A stretch of DNA of 64,000 nt from NCBI RefSeq assembly GCF_014171575.1, contig NZ_CP050453.1:1426001-1490000 (forward strand). Direction: 5' to 3'. Positions within the stretch are counted from its first letter, which is position 1. Each line of letters opens with the position of its first letter. Both the position numbers and the translations under genes were made by a program. Positions 1-9,149 of the stretch are shown here, in pieces. The notes beneath the pieces were generated by a model. The model saw only the letters and a program-made list of their open reading frames with translations. It had not been told where the DNA came from and did no database searches. This stretch comes from Microbacterium sp. Se63.02b (lineage in GTDB: Bacteria; Actinomycetota; Actinomycetes; Actinomycetales; Microbacteriaceae).

Positions 1-756
1 GTCTGCAAGCTCCAGGGCGGTCGCGAGCGCCACGGCCCCCGCGACGTTCTCGGTACCGGAGCGTCGCCCCCGTTCCTGACCTCCGCCGTGCAGCACCGGT
101 TCCACGGGCACACGCCCACGCACCGCCAGCGCTCCGATGCCCTTGGGTGCGCCGAGCTTGTGCCCGGCGATCGACACGGCATCCGCGCCGAGGGCGTTCA
201 ACGCGAGCCAGCCGGCGGACTGCACGGCATCCAGGTGCAGCGGCACCCGAGCCGCACGGGTGACGGCTGCCAGCGCTGCCGCATCCTGCACCGTGCCGAT
301 CTCGTTGTTGGCATGACCGATCGAGACCAGAGCGGTGTCTTCTCTGATCGCGGCGGACAGCGCGTCCGGTGCGATCCGGCCGCGCGGATCCACGGGCAGG
401 GTCGTCACCTCGACGGCGTGGAAGCGGCGCAGGTACTCGGCGGACTCGAGGATCGACTCGTGTTCGATGGGCGAGATCACGAGGTGTCGTCGGCCGCTGT
501 CCAGTGCGGCGAGCACGATGCCCTTGACGGCGAGGTTGTTCGCCTCGGTGCCGCCCGCCGTGAACACGATGTCGCCCGCCCGCATCCCCAGCACGCGAGC
601 GACCCGTGCGCGCGCGTCGTCGAGCGCGCTCGCTGCCGCTTCACCCGCCGTGTGATGGCTAGACGGGTTTCCGAACACTCCGGTGAGGGAGGGCTGCATC
701 GCCTCGAGCACCTCCGGGCGGACCGGGGATGTCGCGGCATGGTCGAGGTAGAGCAC
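1..756 (-). CDS. Cysteine desulfurase, NifS/IscS class V aminotransferase (3' end outside window)
   Basis: PLP enzyme that removes sulfur from cysteine to form alanine and an enzyme persulfide. About 252 residues are visible, starting from a GTG five bases after the nadC stop (VLYLDHAATSPVR). The class V signature is clear: the N-terminal LDHAAT motif, GTEANN in the PLP-binding region, and SIAGHKLGAPKG, where Lys200 should hold the PLP. The C-terminal domain with the catalytic cysteine loop lies beyond the window edge. As the last gene of the nrtR-nadA-nadB-nadC operon, it probably supplies sulfur for the NadA iron-sulfur cluster, as NifS-like NadS proteins do elsewhere. That specific role is inferred from context; the enzyme family is clear. 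Confidence 0.92.
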   Translation of the reverse strand, partial: MLYLDHAATSPVRPEVLEAMQPSLTGVFGNPSSHHTAGEAAASALDDARARVARVLGMRAGDIVFTAGGTEANNLAVKGIVLAALDSGRRHLVISPIEHESILESAEYLRRFHAVEVTTLPVDPRGRIAPDALSAAIREDTALVSIGHANNEIGTVQDAAALAAVTRAARVPLHLDAVQSAGWLALNALGADAVSIAGHKLGAPKGIGALAVRGRVPVEPVLHGGGQERGRRSGTENVAGAVALATALELAD

Positions 757-761
757 GGTGC

Positions 762-1613
762 TCAGTCGATCCGGAGGTCGAGGCCCAGATCGAGGGCGCG
801 CGCGGAGTGGGTGAGCGCCCCGACCGAGATGACGTCGACGCCGGTGCGGGCGATCTCGCCGACGGTCTCGAGAGTCACCCCGCCTGACGCCTCGACCGTG
901 GCACGAGCGTCGATCAGCGCGACGCCCTCCCGCAGTTCGGAGGGGGAGAAGTTGTCGAGCAGGACGGTGTGTGCGCCGCCCTCGAGGACGGCCGGGATCT
1001 GGTCGAGCCTGTCCACCTCGACCACGACGTGCGTGGTGTGCGGCAGCCGCGACAGCGCATCGCGCAGGGCCGTCGCGAGGTCGAGTCCCGACCGTGTGAG
1101 GACGGCCAGGTGGTTGTCCTTCGCCATCACGGCATCCGAGAGCGAGTGACGGTGGTTGCGTCCGCCGCCGGACTCGACCGCATGCCGCTCGAACGCCCGC
1201 AGTCCCGGCGTCGTCTTGCGGGTGTCGGCGATGCGGGCGCCGGTGCCCTCGACCGCGGCGACATAGGCCGCGGTGAGCGTCGCGATCCCGCTCATCCGCT
1301 GGGTGAAGTTCAGGGCCACGCGCTCCGCCGTGAGGATGCTGCGTGCCGAACCGGCGACCGAGGCGAGGACGTCGCCCGGCGCGAACTCGTCTCCGTCCCC
1401 GACGTGCATGTCCACGGTGAGCTGCGGGTCGGTCAGGGTGAACGCGGCGGCGAAGACCTGGCCGCCGCTGAAGACGCCCGCTTCTCGCGCGACGAGGTCG
1501 GCGGTGGCCGTCGCCTCGACAGGGATCAGGGTGGTGCTGGTGAGGTCGCCCCACGGGGCATCTTCGTCCAGGGCGGCTTCGACGGCGCGGTTCAGGGTTG
1601 CGCGGGTGAGCAT
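762..1613 (-). CDS. nadC: Nicotinate-nucleotide pyrophosphorylase (quinolinate phosphoribosyltransferase)
   Basis: Converts quinolinate and PRPP to nicotinate mononucleotide, CO2 and pyrophosphate, the third step of de novo NAD synthesis. The 283-residue product starts at MLTRATLNRAVEAAL; its ATG overlaps the nadB stop as ATGA. Visible family blocks are EDAPWGDLTS near the N-terminus, NFTQRMSGIAT, the TRKTTPGLR substrate loop, the GGGRNHRHSLSDAVMAKDNH active-site block, and the C-terminal EASGGVTLE and DVISVGALTHSA barrel strands. Length and motif order are normal. It is translationally coupled to nadB and followed closely by the cysteine desulfurase gene. The reading frame is intact. Confidence 0.96.
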   Translation of the reverse strand: MLTRATLNRAVEAALDEDAPWGDLTSTTLIPVEATATADLVAREAGVFSGGQVFAAAFTLTDPQLTVDMHVGDGDEFAPGDVLASVAGSARSILTAERVALNFTQRMSGIATLTAAYVAAVEGTGARIADTRKTTPGLRAFERHAVESGGGRNHRHSLSDAVMAKDNHLAVLTRSGLDLATALRDALSRLPHTTHVVVEVDRLDQIPAVLEGGAHTVLLDNFSPSELREGVALIDARATVEASGGVTLETVGEIARTGVDVISVGALTHSARALDLGLDLRID

Positions 1614-3135
1614 CAGACGGTCTCCAAGATCGAGGGGAGGGTGCCGGTGGACGCGAGATCCGTTTCGGCGGCGGCATCGACGCGATGGTGGGCACCCACC
1701 GAGGCCGTGCGGGCCAGGGCGGCCGAGGCGGTCGCTCGCGCGAGGAGCAGCAGATTCGCGTCCTCGTGCTCGGCGGTCGTGATCGGAGCGGGGGTGGCGG
1801 CCGCCCACCCCTGCAGGGTGCGGAGGGCGCGCGCGAGTCCGTCGCCGGTGCGCAGCAGTCCGACCTCGGCCCACATCAGCTCCTGCAGCGCGCTGCGGTC
1901 GAAGGCGGAACGCGCGTCGCCGACGTCCTCCGGTGCGCGATCGGCCGGAGCGGGCGTCTCGCGGAGGATCGCCCGCCAGGGCTGGTCCAGGCGGACGCGG
2001 CGCGCGCGCCGAAGACAGCACCTTCCAACAGCGAGTTCGAGGCGAGCCGGTTCGCGCCGTGCACCCCGGTGCGTGCCACCTCGCCGACCGCGAAGAGCCC
2101 AGGGATGGTCGTGCGGGCGTCGAGGTCGGTGACGATGCCTCCCATCAGGTAGTGCGCAGCGGGAGTCACGGGGATCGGATCACGCGACCAGTCGAATCCC
2201 CGCTCCCGCGTCACCCTGTCGATGGTCGGGAACCGGGTGGCGAGTCGTTCGGCCCCCAGCATCGTGGCGTCGAGTCGCACCGGTGCGCCCTGTGACGCCG
2301 CCTGCCTCGCTATCGCGCGGGACACGACGTCGCGCGGAGCGAGTTCGCCGTCGGGGTGGCTGTCGAACGCGAATCGACGACCGGTGTGGTCGAGGAGCGT
2401 CGCTCCCTCGCCGCGCACCGCCTCCGAGATCAGGAACGCCGGACCGGTCGCCAGGATCGTCGGGTGGAACTGGACGAACTCCAGATCCGCGACAGCCGCT
2501 CCGGCCCGGAGAGCGGCCGCGATGCCGTCTCCGGTGGTGCCGGCGGGGTTCGTCGTGTGCGCGTACAGGTGGCCGGCGCCACCGGTGGCGAGGATCACGG
2601 CGTCGGCGGGGAGTGCGGTATGGGCCGTGCCGATCAGCAGGCGGACGCCACGCGCGGTGCCGTCCGTCAGGACGAGATCCGTCAGCAGGGCGCGCTCCAC
2701 GATGGCGATGGACGTGCCCCGGACTGCGGCGACGAGGGCCGCCGCGATCGCCGCCCCTGTGGCGTCCCCTCCGGCGTGGACGATACGTGCGTGGCTGTGC
2801 GCGGCCTCCCGCCCGAGCTGCAGCCTGCCGGACGGCGTCCGGTCGAATGCGACGCCGCGGGCGATCAGCTCGGCGATCCTGGACGCCCCGTCTTCGACCA
2901 GGACGCGCACGGCCTCAGGGTCGGAGAGACCCGCGCCGGCCTCGATCGTGTCGTCGGCGTGCTGCTGCATCGAATCCTCGGGGCCGTATACCCCGGCGAC
3001 GCCGCCCTGGGCGAGACCCGTGCATCCGTCTCCGAGCCGCCCCTTGGTGACGATGGTCACGGCGTGTCCGCGCTCGTGGGCGTGGAGCGCCGCGGTGAGC
3101 CCGGCGATGCCGGAGCCCACGACGACGACCTTCAT
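1613..3135 (-). CDS. nadB: L-aspartate oxidase, one frameshift near 1980
   Basis: FAD enzyme that oxidises L-aspartate to iminoaspartate, the substrate of NadA. The start MKVVVVGSGIAGLTAALHA carries the GxGxxG dinucleotide fold; LAQGGVAGVYG and the FAD-site block GVHGANRLASNSLLEGAVFG are present. The frame breaks after AASAWTSP and resumes as WRAILRETPAPADR in the next frame, ending in an ordinary NadB helical C-terminus. The break is at a GGG run (1979-1981, plus strand); one more base would restore a 507-residue protein. The ATG overlaps the nadA stop and the stop overlaps nadC. A sequencing deletion is more likely than a true mutation, since the rest of the gene is fully conserved. Confidence 0.92.
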
Positions 3136-4468
3136 CGCACGCCGGCGGGCACCGGCGGCTTCGCCGCGAGCATCCGCTCCAGAGCGACCCGCGCCGGGTC
3201 GGCGACGTCGCCGGTCACCGTGATCCGGTTCGGGGTGCGGCCGGCGACCAGCTCCTCGAGCACCCAGGCGAGGTAGCCGGGATGGATCCGATACATCGTC
3301 GAGCACGGGCACACCACCGGGTCCAGACAGAAGATCTCGTGTTGCGGGTACTGTGCCGCGAGCCGGCGCACGAGGTTGATCTCGGTGCCGATCGCGAAGG
3401 TCGTCGGTTCGGCAGCCTCATCGATCGCGCGACGGATGTACTCGGTGGAGCCGGATTCATCGGCGGCGTCGACGACCTCCATCGGGCACTCCGGGTGCAC
3501 GATCACCCGGACGCCGGGGTGCTCGGCGCGTGCCTGATCGATCTGATCGACGGTGAAGCGCCGATGCACCGAGCAGAAGCCGTGCCAGAGGATCACGCGG
3601 GAGTCGACGAGATCGGTGGCCGTCGAACCGCCGAGCGCTCGCCGCGGGTTCCACATCGGCATCTGCTCGAGCGGCACGCCCATCGCCTTGGCGGTGTTGC
3701 GCCCGAGGTGCTGGTCGGGGAAGAACAGCACGCGCCGTCCGCGCTGGAACGCCCACTCCAGCACGGTCTGCGCGTTGGACGAGGTGCACACGATCCCGCC
3801 GTGTCGCCCGACGAAGCCCTTGATCGCTGCCGAGGAGTTCATGTAGGTCACGGGGATCACGGGGACGCGCCCCTCTTCGTCGGGGGCGTCGAGGTCGCCG
3901 AAGACGTCCTCGAGCTGTTCCCAGCAGTCCTCGACCTGATCGATGTCGGCCATGTCGGCCATCGAGCACCCGGCCGCGAGATTCGGCAGGATCACCGCCT
4001 GCTCCGGCTTCGACAGCAGGTCGGCCGTCTCGGCCATGAAGTGCACTCCGCAGAAGACGATGGCCTCGGCGTCCGCTCTGCCCTTGGCTGCCGTAGCGAG
4101 TTGGAAGGAGTCGCCCACGTAGTCCGCGTGCTGCACGACCTCCTCGCGCTGGTAGAAGTGCCCGAGGATCACGACCCGGTCTCCGAGGGTGGCTTTCGCC
4201 GCACGGATGCGTCGGTCGAGGTCCTCTTCCGACGCCTCGCGGTACTCGACGGGGAGCTCGCCCTGTCGGGGGCGCCGGTGGGGATGACGTCGCCCATCGA
4301 CGAGCCGGGGCCGTAGCCGGGGCGGCTGTCGAAGTCCCAGGGCCCGGCGGCGAGGTCGGTGGCGCAGGTGGCGTCGGTCGAGGCCCCGGTGACGATCGCC
4401 TGGATCGCGTGATCCACGGAGGGGTCCAGCGGCGGGACGGCGGGAGCGGGTACGAAAGTGATGCTCAT
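3132..4468 (-). CDS. nadA: Quinolinate synthase A, one frameshift near 4270
   Basis: 4Fe-4S enzyme that condenses iminoaspartate with dihydroxyacetone phosphate to quinolinate. The N-terminal actinobacterial extension (MSITFVPAPAVPPLDPSVDH) is in a different frame from the body, which starts GELPVEYREASEEDLDRRIR. The break falls at the GGGGG run 4268-4272; one extra base gives GAPRQGELP and a 445-residue protein. Body motifs include ILGHFYQREEVVQHADYVGD, CGVHFMAETA, AAGCSMADMAD, HPECPMEVVDAAD and CLDPVVCPCSTM, which contain the candidate cluster cysteines. The ATG overlaps the nrtR stop as ATGA. A sequencing deletion is the likely cause of the break because both halves are well conserved. Confidence 0.93.
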
Positions 4469-5181
4469 CGGGTGCTCGTTTCTTCGGGGCCGAGGGGGCC
4501 GCGATCGGCCAGCTCGACATCGGTGTTGTCGCGGTACAGACGTGCAGGACGGTGGCTTCCGGTGCGGAACCGCTCGGTGGGGAGCAGGTTGCCCGCCGCC
4601 TCGACCTGGCGTCGGAAGTTCGCGGGGTCAAGGTTCCGTCCGAGGATGGCCTCGTAGGCCTCTCGGAGTTCGGCGAGTGTGAACTCCGCGGGGAGGAACC
4701 CTTGCGCGACGCGGCTGTAGCCGACCTTGTTGCGCAGTCGCCAGAGGGCGTAGTCGACGATCTTCGAGTGATCGAACGCGAGGTGCGGCAGCTGGTCGAC
4801 GTCGAACCACTGCACATTCTCCGGTGCTCTTCCGGTCGCGCGGTGTGCGGCGATCTGCGCGGTCACGTCGTCCTGACGGAGAAGAGCCCAGTACACGATC
4901 GAGACGACCCGGGTGGGGGAGCGGTCCACGGCGCCGAAGGCGTAGAGCTGCTCGAGGTAGCTGGGGGCGAGTCCGGTCGTCTCGGCGAGCGTGCGTGCGG
5001 CCGCGTCGACGGGTGATTCGGCAGGCGTCAGCCAACCTCCGGGGAGTGCCCACTGCTGAGCGAAGGGTTCGCGGGTGCGCAGCACGAGGGGGAGTGCGAG
5101 CACCGCGCCGCCGTCATCGGTACGCCGCAGCGTGAGGATGACCGTCGAGACGGCGACCCTGATGTCACTGCTTCGAGTCAT
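4465..5181 (-). CDS. nrtR: NrtR-type Nudix-related transcriptional regulator of NAD synthesis
   Basis: DNA-binding regulator with an N-terminal Nudix-fold domain that senses ADP-ribose-like NAD metabolites and a C-terminal winged helix. I start it at MTRSSDIRVAVSTVIL (238 residues), preceded by GGAGG; longer upstream starts lack a site. The Nudix box region GWLTPAESPVDAAARTLAET is degenerate: RTLAETTGL stands where RExxEExGx is needed, so hydrolase activity is probably lost, as in known NrtR proteins. The winged-helix part runs from LPAEFTLAELREAYEAILG to the end. It is the first gene of the nadABC operon and overlaps nadA by four bases. Autoregulation of the operon is inferred. Alternative: a plain Nudix hydrolase, less likely. 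Confidence 0.88.
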   Translation of the reverse strand: MTRSSDIRVAVSTVILTLRRTDDGGAVLALPLVLRTREPFAQQWALPGGWLTPAESPVDAAARTLAETTGLAPSYLEQLYAFGAVDRSPTRVVSIVYWALLRQDDVTAQIAAHRATGRAPENVQWFDVDQLPHLAFDHSKIVDYALWRLRNKVGYSRVAQGFLPAEFTLAELREAYEAILGRNLDPANFRRQVEAAGNLLPTERFRTGSHRPARLYRDNTDVELADRGPLGPEETSTR

Positions 5182-5206
5182 AGACACCTTAACCTCCGTT
5201 CTCGAT

Positions 5207-5229
5207 CTTAGTGTCATTCGGACCCTTAG
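5207..5229. promoter_or_regulatory. Candidate NrtR operator upstream of the NAD operon
   Basis: A 23-base imperfect palindrome sits 26 bases upstream of the nrtR ATG: CTTAGTGTC, five bases, then GACCCTTAG. The two 9-base arms match at seven positions. Position and size fit a repressor site over the operon promoter. Assignment to NrtR rests only on it being upstream of nrtR itself. Confidence 0.4.
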
Positions 5230-5306
5230 GGGTTCCTTGTGACGCATTTCGGCGTCGAGTCCGAAACGTTATCTCCGGGGCGCGGGAACGCTTGTCTCCC
5301 CGTGGA

Positions 5307-5339
5307 GGGGTTTGTTAGGTTACTGTCCTAACAAACCCC
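5307..5339. promoter_or_regulatory. Perfect 13-bp inverted repeat upstream of peptide transporter operon
   Basis: GGGGTTTGTTAGG, a 7-base spacer (TTACTGT), then its exact complement CCTAACAAACCCC. It lies between divergent nrtR and the solute-binding protein gene, 112 bases before the latter's ATG. Its AT-rich core stands out against the GC-rich background. With divergent genes on both sides a terminator makes little sense, so an operator overlapping the transporter promoter, or a leader hairpin, is more likely. No T tract follows. Confidence 0.55.
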
Positions 5340-5451
5340 TTCGGGAGTGGCCAGCGGTCGCCTCGCAGGGCCCACGAACCCCGCTTCCGGGGTTCTGCTC
5401 CATCCGGAGCGATCCCTCCTGCAGTGCAGCACCGAGAGGAAACAAGAGAAA

Positions 5452-7140
5452 ATGATCCGAAACGGAAGGCGCAAGATTGCGCTCACCGCGATTGCCGGAG
5501 CATCCGTCCTCGCCCTGGGCCTCACCGCCTGTGGTGGCGGAAGCGACAGCGGCGACGCCGACGGCGATCGGGCCCTGCGTGTCTGGGCCGGCAGCCAGAC
5601 GCCGATCGCCGCGAACTACAACCCGTTCGCCCCGACCGTGCTCCACGGCGCGCTCGGGCCGATCTACGAACCGCTGTTCTTCTACAACAAGACGGCGGAC
5701 TCCGAGCCGGTCGGCCTCATCGGCGACTCGTTCGAGTACAACGAAGACGGCACGGTGATCACGGTCACCATCAAGCCCGACCTCAAGTGGAGCGACGGCG
5801 AGCCTCTCACCGCGAAAGACGTCGCCTTCTCCTTCAACTACGAGGCCAACAACCCCGAGGGCAACGGCCTGGTCTCGGCGGAGGCCACCGACGACACGAC
5901 CGTGGTGCTCACCTACGCCTCGGCGCAGTACACCACCGAGTTCCAGCGCATGGGCTCGAGCTACATCCTCCCCGAGCACATCTGGAAGGACGTGAAGGAC
6001 TTCGCCGACTTCACGAACGAGGAGCCCGTCGGCTCCGGCCCCTACGTCGTCGACAAGACCACGAGCGAGTCGTACACCCTCGTCGCGAACGAGAACTACC
6101 GCGACGCGGATGAGCTCGGCGTCAAGAAGGTGCAGTACATCGCGGTCGACAACAACCAGACCGCTCAGGACCTGCTCGCCGCCGGCAAGCTCGACTGGAC
6201 CGGCATGTTCATCCCGAACCCGGACGACGTGACCGGCAACGGCAAGATCGAGTGGATCAACACACCGCAGGACCCGACGGTGCTGTACACCTGCTCCAAC
6301 GCCGAGCTCGGCTGCACCGGACCGCAGACCGACGTCGCCGTCCGTCAGGCGGTCAACGTCGCGATCGACCGCGCGACGATCAAGGACAAGGCGTTCGTCG
6401 GACTCACCGGTGACATCTCGCCCGCCTTCACGCTGCTCCCTCGCGATGAGAAGTGGCTCGCCGACCCCGCGAACGAGGTCAGCCCCCAGGAGGCCGACGC
6501 CGCCGAGGCGGGAGCGATCCTCGAAGCCGCCGGCTACACGAAGGGCTCCAGCGGCATCTATGAGAAGGACGGTGTCCCGCTCGAGATCACGCTCACCTCG
6601 GTCGACGGCTGGACCGACTACAACGACGCAGCGAAGCTGATCGCCGAGCAGGCGGAGGCCGCCGGCATCAAGATCACGGCGTCGACCGTGCAGTGGCAGG
6701 AGTTCTCCGACTCGCGTCAGGGCGGCGAGTTCCAGCTGATCGTCGGCGGCGTGATCGGCACATCCGTCGCGGACCCGTTCCAGATCTACCGTGACTGGTT
6801 CGGCGGAACGGCCGTCGAGTCGACCAGCCCGGTGGGCACCGAGGTGCCGGCAGGCCGCTGGAACTTCAGCCGCTACAGCAACCCGACGGTCGACGCGGCC
6901 ATCCAGTCGGCCATCAGCACGAACGACGAGGCGACGAAGAAGGAGCTCTACGCGACGATCCAGACCGAGATCGCGCGCGACCTGCCGTACATCCCGCTCG
7001 TCATCAACGCCACGCAGACCTTCTACAACACGAAGGACTACACGGGCTGGCCGACCGAGGAGGACCTGTACGCCTTCCCGCCGTCCTGGGGTGCGATCGC
7101 GGCAGGTTACGTCCTGACGCAGTTGCAGCCGGTCAAGTAG
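5452..7140 (+). CDS. Peptide-type ABC transporter substrate-binding lipoprotein (SBP family 5)
   Basis: Extracellular solute receptor of the first Dpp/Opp-type importer. The start at MIRNGRRK (562 residues) follows GAGAGGAAA; in-frame codons upstream give an implausible leader. A signal peptide ends in the lipobox LTAC with Cys27 as the lipidated residue, followed by a Gly/Ser/Asp linker. The body has the family 5 features: an early ANYNPFAP binding strand, EPLFFYN, LKWSDGEPLTAKDVAFSFNY, GSGPYVVDK, AVRQAVNVAIDR, and a C-terminal PYIPLVINATQTFYN. The linked genes supply two permeases and two ATPases. Ligand cannot be told from sequence; family 5 proteins bind peptides, but some bind oligosaccharides. 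Confidence 0.92.
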   Translation: MIRNGRRKIALTAIAGASVLALGLTACGGGSDSGDADGDRALRVWAGSQTPIAANYNPFAPTVLHGALGPIYEPLFFYNKTADSEPVGLIGDSFEYNEDGTVITVTIKPDLKWSDGEPLTAKDVAFSFNYEANNPEGNGLVSAEATDDTTVVLTYASAQYTTEFQRMGSSYILPEHIWKDVKDFADFTNEEPVGSGPYVVDKTTSESYTLVANENYRDADELGVKKVQYIAVDNNQTAQDLLAAGKLDWTGMFIPNPDDVTGNGKIEWINTPQDPTVLYTCSNAELGCTGPQTDVAVRQAVNVAIDRATIKDKAFVGLTGDISPAFTLLPRDEKWLADPANEVSPQEADAAEAGAILEAAGYTKGSSGIYEKDGVPLEITLTSVDGWTDYNDAAKLIAEQAEAAGIKITASTVQWQEFSDSRQGGEFQLIVGGVIGTSVADPFQIYRDWFGGTAVESTSPVGTEVPAGRWNFSRYSNPTVDAAIQSAISTNDEATKKELYATIQTEIARDLPYIPLVINATQTFYNTKDYTGWPTEEDLYAFPPSWGAIAAGYVLTQLQPVK

Positions 7141-7180
7141 CGAGAGGAGCCGGGGAAGAGGGAAGTCAGGAAACAGTGAC

Positions 7181-8176
7181 ATGAAGTTCTATGCACGAAG
7201 AATCGGGTTCTACGCGTTCACGCTCTGGGCCGCGATCTCCATCAACTTCCTTCTTCCCCGGCTCATGCCGGGGAACCCGGCGGATATCATGATCGCCAAG
7301 ATGCAGCGGGCCGGCGGCGACGTCTCCGAGACCACGATCCGCAACATCAAGCTCCTGCTGGGGGGAGACGACTCCTCCCTCTGGGACCAGTACCTGGCGT
7401 ACTGGGGCCGGATGTTCCAGGGCGACCTCGGCGTTTCCGTCACGAAGTTCCCCACCCCGGTGGCCGAGCTCATCGCAGGGGCGCTGCCGTGGACGCTCGT
7501 CCTCGTCGGCACCGCCACCGTCATCTCGTTCGTCCTCGGCGTCGTCCTCGGCGCCTGGGCCGGATGGAAGCGCGGCACCTGGGTCGATCACCTGATCCCC
7601 GCGACCACCGTCCTGCAGTCGATCCCGTACTTCTGGATGGCTCTGATCCTCGTGGCCGTGTTCGCGGTCGGTCTGGGGTGGTTCCCCATCTTCGGGGGCT
7701 ACGACGTGTTCGACTTCCCGGACGGCCCCGAGCCGACCTGGGCGTTCTTCTCCGATGCCGTCGCGCATTCGCTCCTCCCCGCGATCACGATCGTGATCAG
7801 CTCGGTCGGCGGCTGGATGTTCGGGATGCGCAACATGATGGTCTCCACGCTGGCCGAGGACTACGTGCTCACGGCCGAGGCCAAGGGCCTGCGACCGCGG
7901 CGCATCATGACCACGTACGCCGCCCGCAACGCCGCGATCCCCTCGATCGCCGGCTTCTCCATCACGCTCGGCTTCGTCGTCGCCGGCTCCATCGTCATGG
8001 AGCAGGTGTTCACCTATCCCGGCGTCGGCAAGCTGATGTTCCAGGCCGTCACCAACAACGACTACGCACTCATGCAGGGGCTGTTCCTCGTGATCACGAT
8101 CACGGTGCTGGTCGCCAACTTCTTCATGGACCTCGTCTATGGCTTCATCGACCCGAGGGCGCGCCAGAATGTCTGA
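7181..8176 (+). CDS. Peptide-type ABC transporter permease (DppB-like)
   Basis: First inner-membrane subunit of the importer, 331 residues. It starts MKFYARRIGFYAFTLWAAIS with the usual N-terminal membrane segment, then an external loop (PGNPADIMIAKM) and about five further membrane segments. The cytoplasmic EAA loop that docks onto the ATPases is seen as EAKGLRPRRIMTTYAARNAA. The C-terminus LVYGFIDPRAR is typical of DppB/OppB. It begins 40 bases after the binding-protein gene and overlaps the next permease by 8 bases, indicating one operon. The reading frame is intact, including a run of six G near 7360. Confidence 0.93.
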   Translation: MKFYARRIGFYAFTLWAAISINFLLPRLMPGNPADIMIAKMQRAGGDVSETTIRNIKLLLGGDDSSLWDQYLAYWGRMFQGDLGVSVTKFPTPVAELIAGALPWTLVLVGTATVISFVLGVVLGAWAGWKRGTWVDHLIPATTVLQSIPYFWMALILVAVFAVGLGWFPIFGGYDVFDFPDGPEPTWAFFSDAVAHSLLPAITIVISSVGGWMFGMRNMMVSTLAEDYVLTAEAKGLRPRRIMTTYAARNAAIPSIAGFSITLGFVVAGSIVMEQVFTYPGVGKLMFQAVTNNDYALMQGLFLVITITVLVANFFMDLVYGFIDPRARQNV

Positions 8177-9149
8177 CACGAAGAATCCGCTCCTGACCCA
8201 GGAGCCTCCGACCACCGCCCCCGCGAGCACGATCTCGCTGGCCACGCAGCGGCTGGACCGCAAGCGCCGCCGCATCCTCCCGAGCACCTCCCCGAAGTTC
8301 ATCGTCGGCGCGATCCTGGTCCTCGCCATCGTGCTCTTCGCGATCGTCGCGCCGTTCTTCACGCAGAACCCGCGCAGCACCGACAACCCCGCCCTCGCCG
8401 CCCCGTCGGTGGAGCACTGGCTCGGCACGACCAAACTCGGCAACGACGTGCTCGCCCAGCTCGCGGTCGGCGCGCAGGGCTCGCTCCTGATCGGCGTCAC
8501 CGCCGGCGGCATCGCCATCGTGCTGTCGCTCCTGTTCGGTGTCCTCGCGGGATACCTGGGCGGCTGGCGCGAAGACATCCTGGCGTTGCTCACGAACGTG
8601 ATGATCGTGATCCCCGGTCTTCCGCTCGTGATGGTCATCGCCTCGTTCGTCCCGCAGCGCAGCTGGCAGCTCGTCGCGTTCGTGCTCGGTATCACTTCCT
8701 GGGCCGGCGCCGCGTACGTGCTGCGCCTGCAGACCCGGTCGCTGCGCACCCGCGATTACGTGTACGCCTCGAAGGTCGCCGGCGAGAAGTCGCTGCGGGT
8801 GATCCTCGTCGAGATCATGCCCAACCTGCTTCCGCTGCTGACGGCGCAGTTCCTGTTCGCGATCATCTTCGCGATCCTCGGAGAGGCAGGACTCTCGTAT
8901 CTGGGCCTCGGTCCGAACTCGTCGATCACGTGGGGTTCGATCCTCAACGACGCACAGTCGGGGCAGGCTCTCGGACGCGGTGCGTGGTGGTGGTTCGTCC
9001 CACCGGGCATCATGATCGCGATCCTCGGAGCCGGGCTCGCACTCATCAACTTCGCGATCGACGAGGTCATCAACCCGAAGCTGCGCAATGCGCCCGATGC
9101 GGCCCGTCGTGTGCGCAAGGCCGCCAAGACCAAGGGGGTCACCGCATGA
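8169..9149 (+). CDS. Peptide-type ABC transporter permease (DppC-like)
   Basis: Second membrane subunit, 326 residues from MSDTKNPLLTQEPP; an upstream in-frame ATG at 8139 lies inside the preceding permease gene and would add an unlikely basic leader. The soluble N-terminus is followed by a first membrane helix (FIVGAILVLAIVLFAIVAP) and the DppC loop LGTTKLGNDVLAQLAVGAQ. The EAA loop reads KVAGEKSLRVILVEIMPN. The C-terminus INFAIDEVINPKLR is typical. It overlaps the downstream ATPase gene as ATGA, so translation of both is probably coupled. Confidence 0.93.
   Translation: MSDTKNPLLTQEPPTTAPASTISLATQRLDRKRRRILPSTSPKFIVGAILVLAIVLFAIVAPFFTQNPRSTDNPALAAPSVEHWLGTTKLGNDVLAQLAVGAQGSLLIGVTAGGIAIVLSLLFGVLAGYLGGWREDILALLTNVMIVIPGLPLVMVIASFVPQRSWQLVAFVLGITSWAGAAYVLRLQTRSLRTRDYVYASKVAGEKSLRVILVEIMPNLLPLLTAQFLFAIIFAILGEAGLSYLGLGPNSSITWGSILNDAQSGQALGRGAWWWFVPPGIMIAILGAGLALINFAIDEVINPKLRNAPDAARRVRKAAKTKGVTA

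Noticed and set aside
1595-2021. An N-terminal extension of nadC up to 2021
   Set aside because: The extra residues are the wrong-frame reading of the nadB 3' end; the normal NadC start MLTRATL overlaps the nadB stop by three bases.
5320-7182. A 620-codon open frame on the minus strand opposite the first substrate-binding protein gene
   Set aside because: It is antisense to a clearly conserved lipoprotein gene, has a composition driven by the complementary codons (many Arg, Asp, Val, Gly) and no recognisable domain. Similar long antisense frames at 22545-24584 (minus) and 45989-48841 (plus) were rejected for the same reason.
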